64,000 nucleotides of DNA from SG8-30 sp963695155 (GTDB lineage: Bacteria; Pseudomonadota; Gammaproteobacteria; Steroidobacterales; Steroidobacteraceae). The position numbers and the translations under genes are program-made. Shown here one piece after another: positions 15,864 to 24,500 of this stretch (position 1 is its first letter; every line of letters starts with the position of its first letter). The stretch spans positions 1-64,000 of the forward strand of contig CAVOGD010000002.1 in NCBI GenBank assembly GCA_963695155.1, read 5' to 3'. The notes beneath the pieces are model-generated. The model saw only the letters and a list, made by a program, of their open reading frames with translations. It did not search any database and was not told the DNA's origin.

Positions 15864-16744
15864 GCAATCAGCGCCGACAGCGACAGCAGCGCGATGATCG
15901 CCAGCCAGAACAGCAACGCGCGCCGCGTCAGCCGCAGCGCGGTGCGGGCCGGGCCGGCCGGCGACGGGCCGGCGCCCCCGGCCGCGGCGCGACCGACATG
16001 CACCAGCAACTGGTCGTTGCGTTCCAGCAGGCGCTGCGGCAGCGCCCGGTACAGGCCGCGCCAGCCGCGCCGCGCGTCCTCGAAGCTGCCGGCCAGCGCA
16101 AAGCCGACCGCCAGCAGCCGGGCCGGCAGCCAGGCCAGCGCGAAGTGCAGGCGCTCCGCGCACGCCTCGCCCCGTGCGTCCTGCGTCGCCTGCGCGATGG
16201 CGGCCCGCCGCAGCAGGTCGCTGATGCGGAACAGCCAGGCCGCCACCGGGCCGAGGCCGGTCGGCCCGAGCACGACGAACCAGAACAGCACGCCGAACAC
16301 GCGGTTGTTGGCCTGCACGAAGATCGCATCCTCGACCGCGGCGGCGCGCATCGCGCGGCGCTGCGCGGCGTCGTGCTCGATGATCGCGGCGGCCACGCGC
16401 CGGGCGCCTTCGGCGTCGCCACCCTCCTCGCGGGCGATGTAGTCGCGCACCTCCTCGCCCAGGTCGCGCGGCCCCAGCGAAAACACCAGCACCAGCGCGG
16501 CGAACGCCAGCCACGCCAGCCCCGGGCTCTCGCGCGCCAGCAGCACCGCCACCGCCGCCACCGGCAGCGCGGGCAGCAGCGTCGCCAGCGCGCAGGTCGC
16601 CATCGCCAGCGGCCGCGGCTGCCGGGCCGCCAGCGCCGCGGCCCGGCGCGCATAGGACTCCAGCCAGCGCGCCTCGCGCACGTGCAGCAGCCGCGTCGCG
16701 AGCCGCTCGATCACCAGCGCCAGCAGCAGTGCGATCAGGGTCAT
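15860..16744 (-). CDS. ampE: AmpE-family inner-membrane protein
   Basis: The 294-residue protein is related to AmpE and CobD/CbiB. It has an N-terminal membrane helix (MTLIALLLALVIERLATRLL), further helices near residues 45-85, and a C-terminal helix (LLFWLAIIALLSLSALIA). The segment EDAIFVQANNRVFGVLFWFVVLGPTG near residue 145 is characteristic of AmpE. Its ATG overlaps the ampD stop by four bases. AmpE is linked to beta-lactamase induction in enterobacteria, but its biochemical activity is unclear. Being followed by btuF makes a CobD-like cobalamin role worth excluding; the AmpE motif and ampD neighbour favour AmpE. Confidence 0.88.
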   Translation of the reverse strand: MTLIALLLALVIERLATRLLHVREARWLESYARRAAALAARQPRPLAMATCALATLLPALPVAAVAVLLARESPGLAWLAFAALVLVFSLGPRDLGEEVRDYIAREEGGDAEGARRVAAAIIEHDAAQRRAMRAAAVEDAIFVQANNRVFGVLFWFVVLGPTGLGPVAAWLFRISDLLRRAAIAQATQDARGEACAERLHFALAWLPARLLAVGFALAGSFEDARRGWRGLYRALPQRLLERNDQLLVHVGRAAAGGAGPSPAGPARTALRLTRRALLFWLAIIALLSLSALIA

Positions 16745-17358
16745 GACCCGGCCTCCGCGCGCGGCCCGTGCCGCGCGATCTCCACCAGCGCCCGCAGCCG
16801 CGGCCAGTCGAAGGCCGGACCGGGGTCGGTCTTGCGCTGCGGCGCGATGTCGGCGTGGCCGGCCAGCGCATCCGGCTGCAGGCCGGGGTAGGCGTCGCCG
16901 AGCCCGGCCACCAGCCGCGCCAGCACCGCGTACTGTACGTCCTCGTAGGCGGCGGTGTCGGTGCCCTCGAGCTCGATGCCGATCGAGAAGTCGTTGCAGG
17001 CGCTGCGGCCGCGCCAGGTGGACTCGCCGGCGTGCCAGGCGCGGCGGCCGGTCGGCACGAACTGGATGACCGACCCGTCGCGGCGCACGACGGCATGCGC
17101 GGACACGCGCGTGTCGTGCAGCGTCGCGAAGTACGGATGCACGAACGGCGGCAGGCTGTTGGTGAACAGCTTCTCGATCCACGGCCCGCCGAACTCGCCG
17201 GGCGGCAGGCTGATGCCGTGCACCACGACCAGCTCGGGCACGCAGCCGGGCGGGCGGTCGTCGCAGTTCGGCGAGGGCACGAACCGCGCGCCCGCGATCA
17301 GGCCCGTCGCGGGATCCACGGTCAGGGTGCCGGCCGGGGCGGGCTGCTCGACTCGCAT
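16741..17358 (-). CDS. ampD: 1,6-anhydro-N-acetylmuramyl-L-alanine amidase AmpD
   Basis: This cytoplasmic zinc amidase removes the peptide from anhydro-muropeptides in cell-wall recycling, which lowers AmpR inducer levels. The 205-residue protein has the Amidase_2 fold with zinc ligands in VVHGISLPPGEFGG (His) and GHADIAPQRKTDPGPAFDW (His and Asp). HAVVRRDGSVIQFVP and SIGIELEGTD lie between. There is no signal peptide, as expected for AmpD rather than AmiD. ATG 17358 is the first family-consistent start. It is divergent from bioA. Confidence 0.95.
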   Translation of the reverse strand: MRVEQPAPAGTLTVDPATGLIAGARFVPSPNCDDRPPGCVPELVVVHGISLPPGEFGGPWIEKLFTNSLPPFVHPYFATLHDTRVSAHAVVRRDGSVIQFVPTGRRAWHAGESTWRGRSACNDFSIGIELEGTDTAAYEDVQYAVLARLVAGLGDAYPGLQPDALAGHADIAPQRKTDPGPAFDWPRLRALVEIARHGPRAEAGS

Positions 17359-17436
17359 GGCGGCAAGCTTAGCCGTTCGCGGCCTGCCCGGGGCAGCCGG
17401 TCGGCTAGAATCGCGGCGGAGCGTCCGAGGCACGAC

Positions 17437-18795
17437 ATGACCCACCCTTCCAGCAACGCATCCGTGGCGCAACGCGACCTGGCGGCCGTCTGGCACCCCT
17501 GCACGCAGATGAAGGACCATGAGCGGCTGCCGCCGGTGCCGATCGCGCGCGGCGCCGGCGCCTGGCTGTACGATTTCGACGGCCGCCGCTACCTGGACGC
17601 CATCAGTTCCTGGTGGGTCAACCTGTTCGGCCACGCCAACCCGCGCATCAATGCCGCGCTCTGCGCCCAGCTCGAGCGGCTCGAGCACGTGCTGCTGGCC
17701 GGCTTCACGCACGAGCCGGTGGTCGAGCTCTCGGAGCGGCTGGTGAGGCTGCTGCCGGCCGGGCTGACGCGCTGCTTCTACGCCGACAACGGCTCCTCCG
17801 CCGTGGAAGTGGCGCTGAAGATGAGCTTCCACTACTGGCTGAACCGCGGCCAGGGCGCCAAGCGGCGCTTCGTCGCGCTGGCCAACGGCTACCACGGCGA
17901 GACGCTGGGCGCGCTGGCCGTGGGCGACGTCGAGCTCTACAAGGACGTGTACCGCCCGCTGTTGATGGACGTGATCACGGTGCCCTCCCCCGACTGCCTC
18001 GGGCAGGCGCCGGGCGCGGGGTGGGAAGCCCATTCGCGCGCCATGTTCGCCCACATGGAGCGCACGCTGGCGCGGCATGCCGGCGAGGTGGCCGCCGTGA
18101 TCGTCGAGCCGCTGGTGCAGTGCGCGGGCAGCATGCGCATGTACCACCCGGTCTACCTCACGCTGCTGCGCGAGGCCTGCGACCGGCACGGCGTGCACCT
18201 GATCGCGGACGAGATCGCCGTCGGCTTCGGCCGCACCGGCACCCTGTTCGCCTGCGAGCAGGCCGGCATCCGCCCGGACTTCATCTGCCTGTCGAAGGGG
18301 CTGACGGGCGGCTACCTGCCGCTGTCCGCCGTGGTCACCACCGAGGACGTGTACCAGGCCTTCTACGACGATTACGCGACGCTGCGCGCGTTCCTGCACT
18401 CGCACAGCTACACCGGCAACGCGCTGGCCTGCACCGCGGCGCTGGCCACCCTGGACATCTTCGCCAGCGAGCCGGTCCTCGAGCGCAACCGGCGGCTGGC
18501 CGCCCGCCTGCAGGAGGCCGCGGCCGCGCTGCGCGACCACCCGCACGTGGCCGAGGTGCGCCAGACCGGCACGATCCTCGCCATCGAGCTGGTCAAGGAC
18601 CGCGCCAGCGGCGAACTGTTCCCGTGGCAGGAGCGCCGCGGCCTGCGCCTGCACCAGTTCGCCCTCGCCAACGAAGTGCTGTTGCGCCCGCTGGGCAACG
18701 TCGTCTACTGGATGCCGCCCTACGTCGTGGACGAGGGGCAGGTCGAGCTGCTCGGCGACGTCACGCGGCGCGGCATAGACGTGGCATGCGCCTGA
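17437..18795 (+). CDS. bioA: Adenosylmethionine-8-amino-7-oxononanoate aminotransferase
   Basis: BioA converts 7-keto-8-aminopelargonate to 7,8-diaminopelargonate with S-adenosylmethionine as amino donor, the penultimate part of biotin synthesis. The 452-residue class-III aminotransferase begins with the BioA-specific VWHPCTQMKDH and has ISSWWVNLFGHANPRINAA, GDNGSS-like YADNGSSAVEVALKM, and the PLP-lysine motif CLSKGLTGGYLPLSAV. The promoter candidate TAGAAT at 17406-17411 lies 25 bases before the ATG. It stands alone, without the other bio genes. Its end overlaps rsmE by ten bases. Confidence 0.96.
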   Translation: MTHPSSNASVAQRDLAAVWHPCTQMKDHERLPPVPIARGAGAWLYDFDGRRYLDAISSWWVNLFGHANPRINAALCAQLERLEHVLLAGFTHEPVVELSERLVRLLPAGLTRCFYADNGSSAVEVALKMSFHYWLNRGQGAKRRFVALANGYHGETLGALAVGDVELYKDVYRPLLMDVITVPSPDCLGQAPGAGWEAHSRAMFAHMERTLARHAGEVAAVIVEPLVQCAGSMRMYHPVYLTLLREACDRHGVHLIADEIAVGFGRTGTLFACEQAGIRPDFICLSKGLTGGYLPLSAVVTTEDVYQAFYDDYATLRAFLHSHSYTGNALACTAALATLDIFASEPVLERNRRLAARLQEAAAALRDHPHVAEVRQTGTILAIELVKDRASGELFPWQERRGLRLHQFALANEVLLRPLGNVVYWMPPYVVDEGQVELLGDVTRRGIDVACA

Positions 18796-19523
18796 ACCGC
18801 ATCTACACGCCCGGCCCGCTGCAGGCGGGCGCCACGGTGAGGCTGGACGGCCAGGCCGCCAGCCATGTCGCGCGCGTGCTGCGGCTGCGCCAGGGCGACG
18901 CGCTCACGCTGTTCAACGGCGACGGCTGGGACTACCCGGGCACGGTGGCCGCCGCGGGCGGCGCACGACTCGAGGTCGCGCTGCTGGAGCGGGCCGCCGC
19001 CCTGCCCGAGTCGCCGCTCGCGCTGACGCTGGTGCAGGGCGTCTCCCGCGGCGAGCGCATGGACCTGGTCCTGCAGAAGGGCACCGAGCTGGGCGCGACC
19101 CGCTTCGTGCCCGTACTCACGGCACGCAGCGTCGTCAGGCTCGACGCGCGGCAGGCCGCGCGCCGGCTTGCCCACTGGCAGGCCGTGGCGGTCGCCGCCT
19201 GCGAGCAGTGCGGGAGGGCGCGCCTGCCGCGGGTCGAGGCGCCGCGACCGCTCGCGGACTGGCTGGCGGGCCCGGCGCCGCCCGACACGCGACGCGTGCT
19301 GCTCGCGCCCGATGCGACGTTGCCGCTCGCTGCGCTGCCGGCGGCGGCGGGCGCGATCGAGTTGCTGATCGGGCCGGAGGGCGGGCTCGCCGATGCGGAA
19401 CGCGAGGCGTCAATCGCGGCTGGTTACGAACCGCGCACGCTGGGACCGCGCATCCTCAGGACCGAGACCGCCGCGCTGGCGGCCCTCGTCACGCTGCAGG
19501 CGGTCCTCGGCGACCTGCGCTGA
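18786..19523 (+). CDS. rsmE: 16S rRNA (uracil1498-N3)-methyltransferase
   Basis: RsmE methylates U1498 of 16S rRNA. The 245-residue protein has the PUA-like N-terminal domain (HVARVLRLRQGDALTLFNGDG) and a SPOUT C-terminal domain with QGVSRGERMDLVLQKGTELG, and the knot motifs LLIGPEGGLADAE and LGPRILRTETAALAAL. The ATG overlaps the 3' end of bioA by ten bases, so the two are translationally linked. gshB, which often follows rsmE in gammaproteobacteria, is instead at 30753. Confidence 0.95.
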   Translation: MRLNRIYTPGPLQAGATVRLDGQAASHVARVLRLRQGDALTLFNGDGWDYPGTVAAAGGARLEVALLERAAALPESPLALTLVQGVSRGERMDLVLQKGTELGATRFVPVLTARSVVRLDARQAARRLAHWQAVAVAACEQCGRARLPRVEAPRPLADWLAGPAPPDTRRVLLAPDATLPLAALPAAAGAIELLIGPEGGLADAEREASIAAGYEPRTLGPRILRTETAALAALVTLQAVLGDLR

Positions 19524-19610
19524 AGTCGCGCCGCGGTGGCGGTACGCGCGGCCGTTGATTACCATGGCGTCAGCACCACCAGCGATCGCGACCAGGGGCA
19601 ACAAGCACTC

Positions 19611-21074
19611 GTGCCATCGATCCCGACTCCCGCCCGCGTGCGGCCCGCCCCGCTCGACTGCGACACGCGGTTGCTGCTCGACCCGTATCTGTGCATCGGT
19701 CCAGGATCGGAAGCCCATTCCGACACGGTCTTCCAGGTCGCGCAGCGCTGTGCGCGCCTCGGCATCACGCTGTGCGTGGAGCGCAGCGCCTGGCAGGAGG
19801 CCGCCAGCGATCCCGACGTGCGCCGCCGGCAGGTGGACCTCTCGCGGTTCGAGCCGCTGGTCAAGCTCGATGCGTTGCAGGTCCCGTCGGAGCGCGACGC
19901 AGTCACGCGTTTCGTGCCGGCCCGCAGCGAGATCGACGTGGCCGACCTCAAGCTGCTCGGCGCGCTGCATGCCCGCGTAGCCAACCACCTGCTGGCCGTC
20001 GACGGCCGGCTGCACCGGCTGGCCGCCCGCGCCGGCCTCGCGTCGCGCGTGCTGACGCCGGCCGATGCGCTGCACTGGCTCGCGACGCTGGACGGTTCGG
20101 CCGCGCCGCTGGTCGTCACCGAACTCGATCCGCGCGAGGCGCTGGCCTCGGCCAGGCTGGCCGAGCTGATCCAGCGCGAGTGCGAGCCCTACGACCCGTA
20201 CCTGCGGGCCCGGCTCGAGCTGGCGCACGCGCGCACGCTGGTGGTGACGCGCGGGTCGGAGCCGCTGGCCCTGGGCGTGCTGCGCACGGCCGACGGCGGC
20301 GGTCACCTGGAGCTGGTCGCGCTGGCGGCCGGCGAGCCGTCGCGCGGCATGCAGGTCCTCGAGCCGATCGTGGCCGCCGCGCTGGGCATCGCGCGCACGC
20401 GCAACGTGCCGCTCGAGGTGCTGCTGCCGCCGCACGACGAACTGGCCGCCCTGCTGCTGGAACAACTCGGCTTCGCCCGCGCCGAGGGCGACCCGCACGG
20501 CCGCTGCCGCCTGGGGCACGAGGCCGGCGCGTGGATCCCGGACCTCGAGGCCGGCGCCACGGCCTGGCTGCTGCCGCTCGACGTCGAAATGCACGACCGG
20601 TTGCTGCCGGAACTTGCCGGCGCCGCACAGGCGCGGCTGTTCGCGGTCGGCGCCAACGCGCCGGCCAGGACGCTCGCCAGCTCGCCCCGCAAGCAGTTGC
20701 TGCTGCCGGCCGGCGGGCGACTGCCGGCCGCGGGCGACCTGCTGTTGTTCTACCACGGTCGCGCGCCGCGGCGGCCCGCGGCCTCATCCATCACCGCGGT
20801 CGCACGCGTGGACCGGCTGGCCGAGTGCACGACCGTGGCCGACGTGCTGGCCGTCAATGCCGCGCGGCCGTGCTGCACGCTGGCCGACCTGCAGGCGCAA
20901 CTGGCCGGCGGCCCGCTGGTGGTGCTCGACCTGACGATGCTGGGCCGGCTCGAGCGGCTGCTGCCGCTGGCGCAGCTCAAGGACAAGGGCGTGCTGAATT
21001 CCGCGCCGCGCGCGCCGCGCGCGCTCGCGGCCGACGCCTGGGTCCTGCTGGCGGGAGCCATCGCGCTCGGTTGA
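19611..21074 (+). CDS. PIN-like / GNAT / PUA-like three-domain protein
   Basis: No function can be assigned, but three regions are visible in this ~487-residue protein. Residues 1-165 look like a PIN ribonuclease fold: TRLLLDPYL gives the first acidic residue, and EIDVADLKLLGALHARVANHLL, AVDGRLHRLAARAGL and VLTPADAL are the typical C-terminal half. Residues ~185-310 look like a GNAT acetyltransferase (PLALGVLRTADGGGHLELVALA, then LLEQLGFARAEGD). The rest (GDLLLFYHGR, SSITAVARVDRLAE, then LKDKGVLNSAPRAPRALAA) resembles a PUA/ASCH-like nucleic-acid-binding domain. GTG 19611 is chosen because AGGGG lies about 11 bases upstream; the frame is open from GTG 19536. It follows rsmE by about 90 bases. 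RNA-directed modification or toxin-like activity is speculation. Confidence 0.75.
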   Translation: MPSIPTPARVRPAPLDCDTRLLLDPYLCIGPGSEAHSDTVFQVAQRCARLGITLCVERSAWQEAASDPDVRRRQVDLSRFEPLVKLDALQVPSERDAVTRFVPARSEIDVADLKLLGALHARVANHLLAVDGRLHRLAARAGLASRVLTPADALHWLATLDGSAAPLVVTELDPREALASARLAELIQRECEPYDPYLRARLELAHARTLVVTRGSEPLALGVLRTADGGGHLELVALAAGEPSRGMQVLEPIVAAALGIARTRNVPLEVLLPPHDELAALLLEQLGFARAEGDPHGRCRLGHEAGAWIPDLEAGATAWLLPLDVEMHDRLLPELAGAAQARLFAVGANAPARTLASSPRKQLLLPAGGRLPAAGDLLLFYHGRAPRRPAASSITAVARVDRLAECTTVADVLAVNAARPCCTLADLQAQLAGGPLVVLDLTMLGRLERLLPLAQLKDKGVLNSAPRAPRALAADAWVLLAGAIALG

Positions 21075-21086
21075 GCGGCGCGGGCC

Positions 21087-21557
21087 TCAGGCGGCGGTGA
21101 CCGTCGTCTCGTCGGCGATCATTTCCTCGAGGCGCTCGAGGTCCGGGATCAGCGGAATCTCGTTGACCATCCGCACCTGGCACAGCACCGGCGCGCGCTC
21201 CGCGAACGTCATGGACTGCTCCGGCTTGATCACCGACTGGCTGACCTGCACCAGTTGCGGAAACCCCTGCGTGACGATGCCGAAGTGCCCGGCCGGCAGC
21301 TTCTGGCTCAGGCAGGTGAACACCACGACCCGCGTGCGCCCGCCGACCGGCGGCATGTGCCGGCCGCAGGCACCCTCGAACGAGATGACCGGAATGCCGC
21401 GGCCGTTCCAGGTCATCAGCCCCAGGTACCACGGCGGCGCACCCGGCATGTCCTGCAGTCCCTGCAGCGCGGTCACCTCGGCCACGCAGGCGCGCGGCAC
21501 CAGCAACCGGCCCTCGAGCACCGGGATCAGCAGGCCGTAGAGGTCGGCGTCGCTCAC
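21087..21557 (-). CDS. CheW-like chemosensory coupling protein (ChpC-like)
   Basis: This 156-residue protein has a CheW domain: LIPVLEGRLLVPRACVAEV, MTWNGRGIPVISFEGACG, then FGIVTQGFPQLVQVS. It is the last gene of the pil-chp operon. Its GTG start overlaps the chpA stop by four bases (GTGA). In Pseudomonas the second CheW-like protein of this system is ChpC, which couples additional receptors to ChpA. Position and type fit that role; orthology is inferred. Confidence 0.88.
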   Translation of the reverse strand: MSDADLYGLLIPVLEGRLLVPRACVAEVTALQGLQDMPGAPPWYLGLMTWNGRGIPVISFEGACGRHMPPVGGRTRVVVFTCLSQKLPAGHFGIVTQGFPQLVQVSQSVIKPEQSMTFAERAPVLCQVRMVNEIPLIPDLERLEEMIADETTVTAA

Positions 21558-24500
21558 GTCGGGCGCGGGCGCTGCAGGAGCGGCTCGAGTGCCTGCATCA
21601 GCTGCGCCTCCTGGTAGGGCTTGCCGAGGTAGTCGTTGACGCCCAGCTCGATGGCCCGGGCGCGGTGCTTCTCGCCGACGCGCGACGTGATCATGATGAT
21701 GGGCACGTGCTTGAGCCGCGGATCGTTGCGCACGTGCGAGGCGACCTCGTAGCCGTCCATGCGCGGCATCTCGATGTCCAGCAGGATCACGTCCGGCAGG
21801 TGGTCCTGCAGGACGCCGATCGCGTCGAGCCCGTCCTTGGCCGTCAGCACACGCATGCCGTTGCGCTCCAGCAGCCGCTTGGTGACCCGTCGCACGGTGA
21901 TCGAGTCGTCCACGACCAGCGCAAAGGCGCGCTTGTCGGCGCGTTCCGCCGCCTGCAGGTCCACGGCCGCGCGCGCGCGCCACTCCGACCGCACCAGCGC
22001 CCCGACGTCGAGGATGATGCAGATCCGGCCGTCGCCCAGGATGGTCGCACCCGACACGCCGCGCACGGTCGCGATCTGCGGACCGACCGCCTTGACGACG
22101 ATCTCGCGGCTGCCGATCAGTTCGTCCGTGACCAGCCCGGTCGAATGCTCGCCGGCGCGCACCAGGATCACGGACACGGCCGGGTCGTGCTCGGCCGGCG
22201 GCGCCGGCACGCCGCCGACGAAGGCGGCCAGGTGCTGGAACCGGTACTGCTGGCCACCGTACTCGAAGCCGGCGCCGTCGGCCGTGAGTTGCCTCTGTGC
22301 CTCCATCGCCGGCACGCGCACCACGCCCTCGATGGTCGGCAGCGGCAGCGCGAAGTATTCCTCGCCGACCCGCACGATCAGCGCCTGGCTGATGGCCAGC
22401 GTGAACGGCAGGCGGGCGGTGAAGGTCGTGCCCTGGCCCGCCGACGACTCCATGAACATGGCGCCGCCGAGTTTCTTCACCTCGGTCGCCACGACATCCA
22501 TGCCCACGCCGCGACCGGCCGTCTGCGTGACCTGCGAGGCCGTCGAGAAGCCCGGCTCCAGGATCAGCTGCATGGCCTGCTCGTCGGTCAGCTCCTGCTT
22601 CGGCTCCACCAGGCCCAGCGCCAGCGCCTTTTCGCGCACGGCGCGCAGGTTGATGCCCGCACCATCGTCCGCCACGGTGACCACCACCTCGGCGCCCTCG
22701 CGGCGCAGCGCGAGGTCGATGCGTCCCATCTCCTGCTTGCCGTGCGCGAGCCGCTCGGCCGGCGACTCGATGCCGTGCACGACCGCATTGCGCAGCAGGT
22801 GCTCGAGCGGCGGCAGCATGCGCTCCAGCACCTGGCGGTCGAACTCGCCCGCGGCGCCGGTCACCACGAGGTCCACCTTCTTGCCGGACTCCGCCGCCGC
22901 CTGCCTGACGACGCGGGTGAGGCGCTGCACATGGCGCCGGAACGGCACCATGCGGGTGCGCATCAGGCCGTTCTGCAGGTCGGTGACCGCCCGGCCCTGC
23001 TGCGTCAGCATGTCCTGCGCCTCGCGCGTCAGGCTGCCGAGCAGCGTCTGCACGCTGGCGACGTCCGAGGCGGTCTCGGCCAGCGCCCGCGAGTACTGCT
23101 GGATCGCCGAGTAGCGGTCGAGTTCCAGCGGGTCGAAGTCGTCGCGCCGCGGCGCAGTGTCGACGTGGCGATGCAGGATCTGCGCCTCGGTCTCGATCTC
23201 GAGCTTGCGCAACTGCTCCTTGAGGCGTTGCACGACGCGATTCAGCTCGCTGAGGTTGAACTCGATGGAGCCGAGCTGCTGCTCGACCCGCGCGCGGAAG
23301 ATGCTCGCTTCGCCGGCGCTGTTCAGCATCGAGTCGAGCAGTTCTGCGTCCACGCGCGCCAGCTCGACGCGGTCGCCCGCGCCTTCGCGGCCCGGCAGCG
23401 GCGCCCGCGCCGCGGCCTCCGCAGCCTCGCCGGCCTCGACCGGCAGCGGTTGCTCGTCCGTGGCGGCCCCGCTGTCCGCCTCGGCTTCGGGCTCGTCCCC
23501 GGCCCCACCCGGCTCGGCTGCCACCGGTTCCGCGGCCTCCGCCGGCGGCGGTGGCGGCGTTTCCACGACGACCGGCGCCGGCGCGTGGCCGCGCGCCACC
23601 ATCTGGATGCGCGTGACCAGGTCCCGGGCCGGCAGCACGGGACGGCCCACGTTCACGAAGTCGCGCATGCGGCTCAGCTCGTCGAGCGTGGCCTGGATCA
23701 CCTCGAAAGTCCGTTCGTCGAACACCGCCGCGCCGGCCGTCACCTGCATCAGCAGCGATTCGAGCTCGTGGCTGAGGTCGCCCATCGCGCCGATCCCGGC
23801 CATGCGCGCGCCGCCCTTGATGGTGTGCAGTGCGCGCTGCAGCTCGACGATCCGCTCGCGACTGCCGCGCTCCGCGCGCAGCGCGCCGACGGCGCCGTCG
23901 GCAGCCTCCAGCAACTCGGTCGCCTCATCGCTGAAGATCGCGGCGATATCGGCGTCGTAGTCCGGGCGGCCGCTGCCGGGCGCGGCGGCAGGGCCTGCCA
24001 CCTCCGGCGCCGGCGCCGCGCCATCCGCGCCGAGGTAAGGGACTTCACCCGTGACCGACGGCTGTTCCGGCAGCGGCGGCAGCAGGTGCCCGAATGCCGC
24101 GCCCGGCAGCCCCGGTGCGGCCGGCACCTCCACCTTGATGCGCGGGATCAACTGGTCGATCCTGAACCGCTCCTCGGCCGGCGCCTCCGCGGCGGGCGGT
24201 TCCGGCGCCGGTTCGGCGGCCGGCAGCACCGCCACCGTGCCGGTGTCGTCCAGCTCCGGCTCCGCCGCGATCGCCTGCTCCAGCGCCAGGTCGGCCGCCG
24301 ACACGCGGCTGACCACTTCCTCGATGTTCGGCAGGTTCGCAGCTTCCACGTGCAGCCGCTCGAGCACGTCCTCGAAGGCCGCCACGGCGTCGGCCAGCAC
24401 CGACAGCCCATCGTCGTCCAGCGACCGTCCGTGGTCGAACAGCCGCCTGAGCCAGCGATGCAGGGGCTCGGCCAGCCGGATGGCCAGCTGCGAGTCGGCC

